From: Alphaproteobacteria bacterium
GTDB lineage: Bacteria; Pseudomonadota; Alphaproteobacteria; Sphingomonadales; Emcibacteraceae
NCBI GenBank assembly: GCA_002749135.1
Contig: NVVY01000001.1
Location: 123,722 to 132,346, forward strand
Length of the DNA stretch: 8,625 bases
Reading direction: 5' to 3'
Shown here: piece after piece, positions 6,441 to 8,625 of the stretch
How positions within the stretch are numbered: position 1 is the first letter of the stretch
How the letters are laid out: the number at the start of each line of letters is the position of its first letter
Made by a program: the position numbers and the translations under genes
The notes under the pieces: model-generated
Databases searched by the model: none
What the model saw: only the letters and a program-made list of their open reading frames with translations
What the model was told of the DNA's origin: nothing

Positions 6441-7873
6441 CAGGTCAGGATATACAGGTACGCAACCCCCGAACCGGCCTGATCGACTATCATTTCACGC
6501 CAGCCAATGCCGCCGATATAAAAAATGCCTGCCTGAAATTACGAGCGGCCCAGCCAACTTGGCGGGAGATGGGGCTGGAGGGCCGGATCAAAAGTCTTTT
6601 GGCCTTTGGTGCCGCTCTGAAAGATAAGCGTAAAGAGCTGATCAACAGCCTGATCAATGATACCGGACGGCAGGGAATTTCCATCATGGAGGTGGATACC
6701 ATCGCCCCGGCCATTGACCGCTGGATCAAAATTGCCCGTGCGGAAAGCGCGCCCTTTGAGGGACGCTCCACCGCCTTACCCTTCATCACCTATCATATTG
6801 ACAAACGGCCCTATAGCCTCGTGGGGGTGATCAGTCCATGGAATTTCCCGCTGACCCTGTCGCTGATAGATGCCATTCCCGCCCTGCTCGCCGGAGCGGC
6901 AGTGATTATCAAGCCCAGCGAAATCACCCCGCGCTTTGCCGCCCCCTTGCGGGATATTATCGCCAGCGTCCCGGATCTCAGTCCCGTCTTGACCATCATT
7001 AACGGAGATGGGAACACCGGACAGGCCGTGGTGGATCAGGTGGATGTGATCTGCTTTACCGGCAGTGTGGCCACAGGCCGGAAGGTCGGCGAACAGGCGG
7101 CCCGTAATTTTGCTGTGGCCTTTCTGGAGCTAGGCGGTAAAGATCCGGCCATTGTGCTGGCCAACGCGGATATAGAGCGGGCGACAACCGCCCTTCTGCG
7201 CGGTTCTATCGTCAATAGCGGGCAGGCCTGTCAATCCATTGAACGCATTTATGTAGCCCGCGAGATTTACGAGGGTTTTGTCCGGCTTCTGGTGGAAAAA
7301 GCCAAAAAAGTGACCTTCAACACCCCGGATATTAACGCGGGGCATCTAGGCCCGATCATTTTTGACAAGCAGGCCGTCCTCATTGAAAGTCAGATCACCG
7401 ACGCCCGCGACAAGGGAGCCACCATCCATTCTGGCGGCAGGATTGAAAATCACGGCGGACTGTGGTGTGCGCCCACGGTTATCACCGGCCTGACCCCCGC
7501 TATGAAAATCATGCGCGACGAAACATTCGGCCCCCTGCTGCCCGTCATCGCCTTTGAGAATGTAGGTGAGGCCATAAAGATGGCCAATGACAGCGCCTTT
7601 GGCCTCAGCGCCTGTGTCTTTGCCGGAAATGATGCGGACGCGATCAAAGTGGGCCAACAGATCGAAGCCGGAGCCATCAGCATCAATGATGCGGCCCTGA
7701 CCAGCCTGATGTATGAGGCCGAGAAAAATTCTTTCAAACTCAGCGGCCTTGGCGCGTCCCGCATGGGGCCGAGCGGCTACCTGCGTTTCTTCCGCAAGCA
7801 ATCCTTCATGACAAATACCGCTGATGTTTTTACCATCGACATGTTCGACGAAGCCAATTCCACGGCGCCGTAA
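6437..7873 (+). CDS. NAD(P)-dependent aldehyde dehydrogenase
   Basis: Cytoplasmic aldehyde dehydrogenase superfamily enzyme oxidising an aldehyde to its carboxylic acid with NAD(P)+; 478 residues, normal for the family. All core catalytic elements are present: N136 in SPWNFPL (oxyanion hole), K159 in IIKPSE (cofactor), FTGS at 207-210, the general base E231 in LELGGKDP, the nucleophile C265 in SGQACQS, and E362 in DETFGP. The C-terminal region differs from the common betaine-aldehyde type: it has FKLSGLGASRMGPSGYLRFF (about 433-452) rather than the usual GGxKxSGxGRE pattern, suggesting a separate subfamily. Its start overlaps the preceding stop as ATGA, and GAGGGA lies 11 bases upstream. The natural substrate is probably an aldehyde made downstream of the Rieske step, or released by it, but this is inferred from the operon only. 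No terminator is evident after the stop. Confidence 0.94.
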   Translation: MTGQDIQVRNPRTGLIDYHFTPANAADIKNACLKLRAAQPTWREMGLEGRIKSLLAFGAALKDKRKELINSLINDTGRQGISIMEVDTIAPAIDRWIKIARAESAPFEGRSTALPFITYHIDKRPYSLVGVISPWNFPLTLSLIDAIPALLAGAAVIIKPSEITPRFAAPLRDIIASVPDLSPVLTIINGDGNTGQAVVDQVDVICFTGSVATGRKVGEQAARNFAVAFLELGGKDPAIVLANADIERATTALLRGSIVNSGQACQSIERIYVAREIYEGFVRLLVEKAKKVTFNTPDINAGHLGPIIFDKQAVLIESQITDARDKGATIHSGGRIENHGGLWCAPTVITGLTPAMKIMRDETFGPLLPVIAFENVGEAIKMANDSAFGLSACVFAGNDADAIKVGQQIEAGAISINDAALTSLMYEAEKNSFKLSGLGASRMGPSGYLRFFRKQSFMTNTADVFTIDMFDEANSTAP

Positions 7874-7907
7874 ATTATATTTCTGGAACGGTTCACAAAG
7901 ATTTTAC

Positions 7908-7938
7908 TTGATCTGGAGTTGACTCCATAGGTTAAACT
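7908..7938 (+). promoter_or_regulatory. MerR-type promoter with 19-base spacer and central dyad
   Basis: TTGATC (7908-7913) and TAAACT (7933-7938) are separated by 19 bases, longer than the normal 17. The spacer begins with a perfect dyad TGGAGT-TG-ACTCCA (7914-7927). An over-long spacer containing a dyad is the hallmark of promoters twisted into register by MerR-family activators. A merR-like gene is second in the downstream unit, so autoregulation is likely. Initiation near 7945 would leave only about 12 bases before the ATG at 7957. Confidence 0.72.
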
Positions 7939-7956
7939 CTACGGACAAACAGAAAT

Positions 7957-8292
7957 ATGTCGGATTATTTAATGACGTCCCATGAACAAATACAAAAATT
8001 GAAAATTGAATTATTTACCGGAACGTCATGTCCGGCGTGCATCACAATGAAAGATAAACTTAAAGCAATTATCAATGAGTTTGATCAAACGCGCCTGTTT
8101 TATCGGGAATTGGATATCGTGGAAGAAATAGACTATGCCGTAAAGATCGGCATCCTGAAAACACCTGCTATCGCTTTGAATAGCAAGCTTTTTTCACCGT
8201 CATTTTTATCCATGAAAGCCCTGCGGAAAGTGATACTGGAACATCTAAACAGACATAGCCATGAAGGGTCCGAAAATGTATCAGATAGGTAA
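7957..8292 (+). CDS. Small thioredoxin-fold protein with CPAC motif
   Basis: A 111-residue cytoplasmic protein with no signal peptide or membrane segment. It shows the thioredoxin/glutaredoxin pattern: strand KIELFTGTSC, redox or metal-binding motif C25-P-A-C28 at the start of helix 1, a second strand RLFYRELDI, and the cis-proline element KTPAIALNSK with P70. It probably reduces disulfides, or passes electrons or metal to a partner; small thioredoxin-like proteins are known beside metal and arsenic resistance regulators. A ribosome site at ATG 7957 is weak, and ATG 7972 (residue 6) is an alternative start. The gene lies directly after the MerR-type promoter and overlaps the regulator start by 17 bases, so the two are coupled. 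It reads more AT-rich than the upstream operon, perhaps reflecting a separate origin. Substrate and partner are unknown. Confidence 0.8.
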   Translation: MSDYLMTSHEQIQKLKIELFTGTSCPACITMKDKLKAIINEFDQTRLFYRELDIVEEIDYAVKIGILKTPAIALNSKLFSPSFLSMKALRKVILEHLNRHSHEGSENVSDR

Positions 8293-8625
8293 AATAAGCA
8301 CACAGCTTGATATCAGTATGGATACATTGCGCTATTATGAAAAGATCGACCTGTTACCCCATATAAACAGAAAAAAATCAGGATTGAGACTTTATAGCGA
8401 AAAAGATATATCCCGATTACGCTTTATCATGCGCTCAAAATCCATGGGCTTCAGCCTTGATGAAATCAAGGAATTGCTCAGGTTCCGCGAAAACCCGACA
8501 GGCGCAAAGCCGGAGGTCCGGCAATTGGCAGGCAAGAAGTTACGCGACATAGAAAGCCGCCTGAATGACCTGAACGTCCTACAGGCCGAGTTCCGGCTTT
8601 TAATAAATCTCTGTACCGATGACAA
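8276..8625 (+). CDS. MerR-family transcriptional regulator (3' end beyond window)
   Basis: DNA-binding regulator of the MerR/ZntR/CueR type; 116 codons are visible and family members run about 130-150. The N-terminal winged helix is clear: MYQIGKISTQLDISMDTLRY, then YEKIDLLP, SGLRLYSEKDISRLRFI and GFSLDEIKELL, followed by the dimerisation helix (about 81-111). C113 (LINLCTDD) matches the first cysteine of the metal-binding loop of ZntR/CueR. The cysteine that marks divalent-metal sensors at the start of the dimerisation helix is absent, with K78 or P79 there. The second loop cysteine would be off the window. This suggests a monovalent-metal or non-metal sensor, but is not decisive. GAAGGG (8263-8268) supports ATG 8276; an in-frame ATG at 8261 is the alternative. 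It probably acts on the promoter at 7908-7938. Confidence 0.9.
   Translation, partial: MYQIGKISTQLDISMDTLRYYEKIDLLPHINRKKSGLRLYSEKDISRLRFIMRSKSMGFSLDEIKELLRFRENPTGAKPEVRQLAGKKLRDIESRLNDLNVLQAEFRLLINLCTDD

Noticed and set aside
8392..8625. Minus-strand open frame at the right edge
   Set aside because: It is the complement of a convincing MerR-family helix-turn-helix coding region.

Overview
The window is protein-dense bacterial DNA of roughly even base composition, with no RNA genes, CRISPR array or recognisable insertion sequence. An inner-membrane RND pump with its periplasmic adaptor points to a Gram-negative host. Together with a Rieske ring-hydroxylating-type oxygenase and a MerR-family regulator, this suggests a pseudomonadote (proteobacterium). 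A narrower placement, perhaps a marine alphaproteobacterium, would be a guess from general style only.

Layout. Positions 1-4699 hold three minus-strand export genes. Read in their own direction they are an MFS drug:H+ antiporter-type transporter (4699-3509), a 234-base gap, a membrane-fusion protein (3274-2078) and an RND permease (2081 to beyond position 1). The last two are translationally coupled by a 4-base GTGA overlap. A 311-base divergent control region (4700-5010) contains several inverted repeats and candidate promoters. Positions 5011-7873 hold a tightly packed plus-strand operon: a Rieske non-heme iron oxygenase alpha subunit, a small DUF1330-like protein and an NAD(P)-dependent aldehyde dehydrogenase, with stop/start overlaps at both junctions. 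From 7874 a second plus-strand unit begins. It has a MerR-type promoter (19-base spacer holding a perfect 14-base dyad), then a small CPAC thioredoxin-fold protein and an overlapping MerR-family regulator that runs off the right edge.

How they may work together. The oxygenase and dehydrogenase look like consecutive oxidative steps on an unknown small molecule. The divergent transporters could export that molecule, its analogues or toxic intermediates. No ferredoxin or reductase for the oxygenase, no TolC-like outer-membrane channel and no regulator for the divergent region lies in the window. The CPAC/MerR pair looks like a separate self-regulated module, possibly sensing metal or thiol stress, whose effector genes would lie downstream. 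The most unusual signals are the palindromes of the divergent region, a predicted hairpin that would hide the MFS ribosome binding site, a CTGTTAT motif recurring upstream of all three transcription units, and an elongated Rieske cluster-binding loop.
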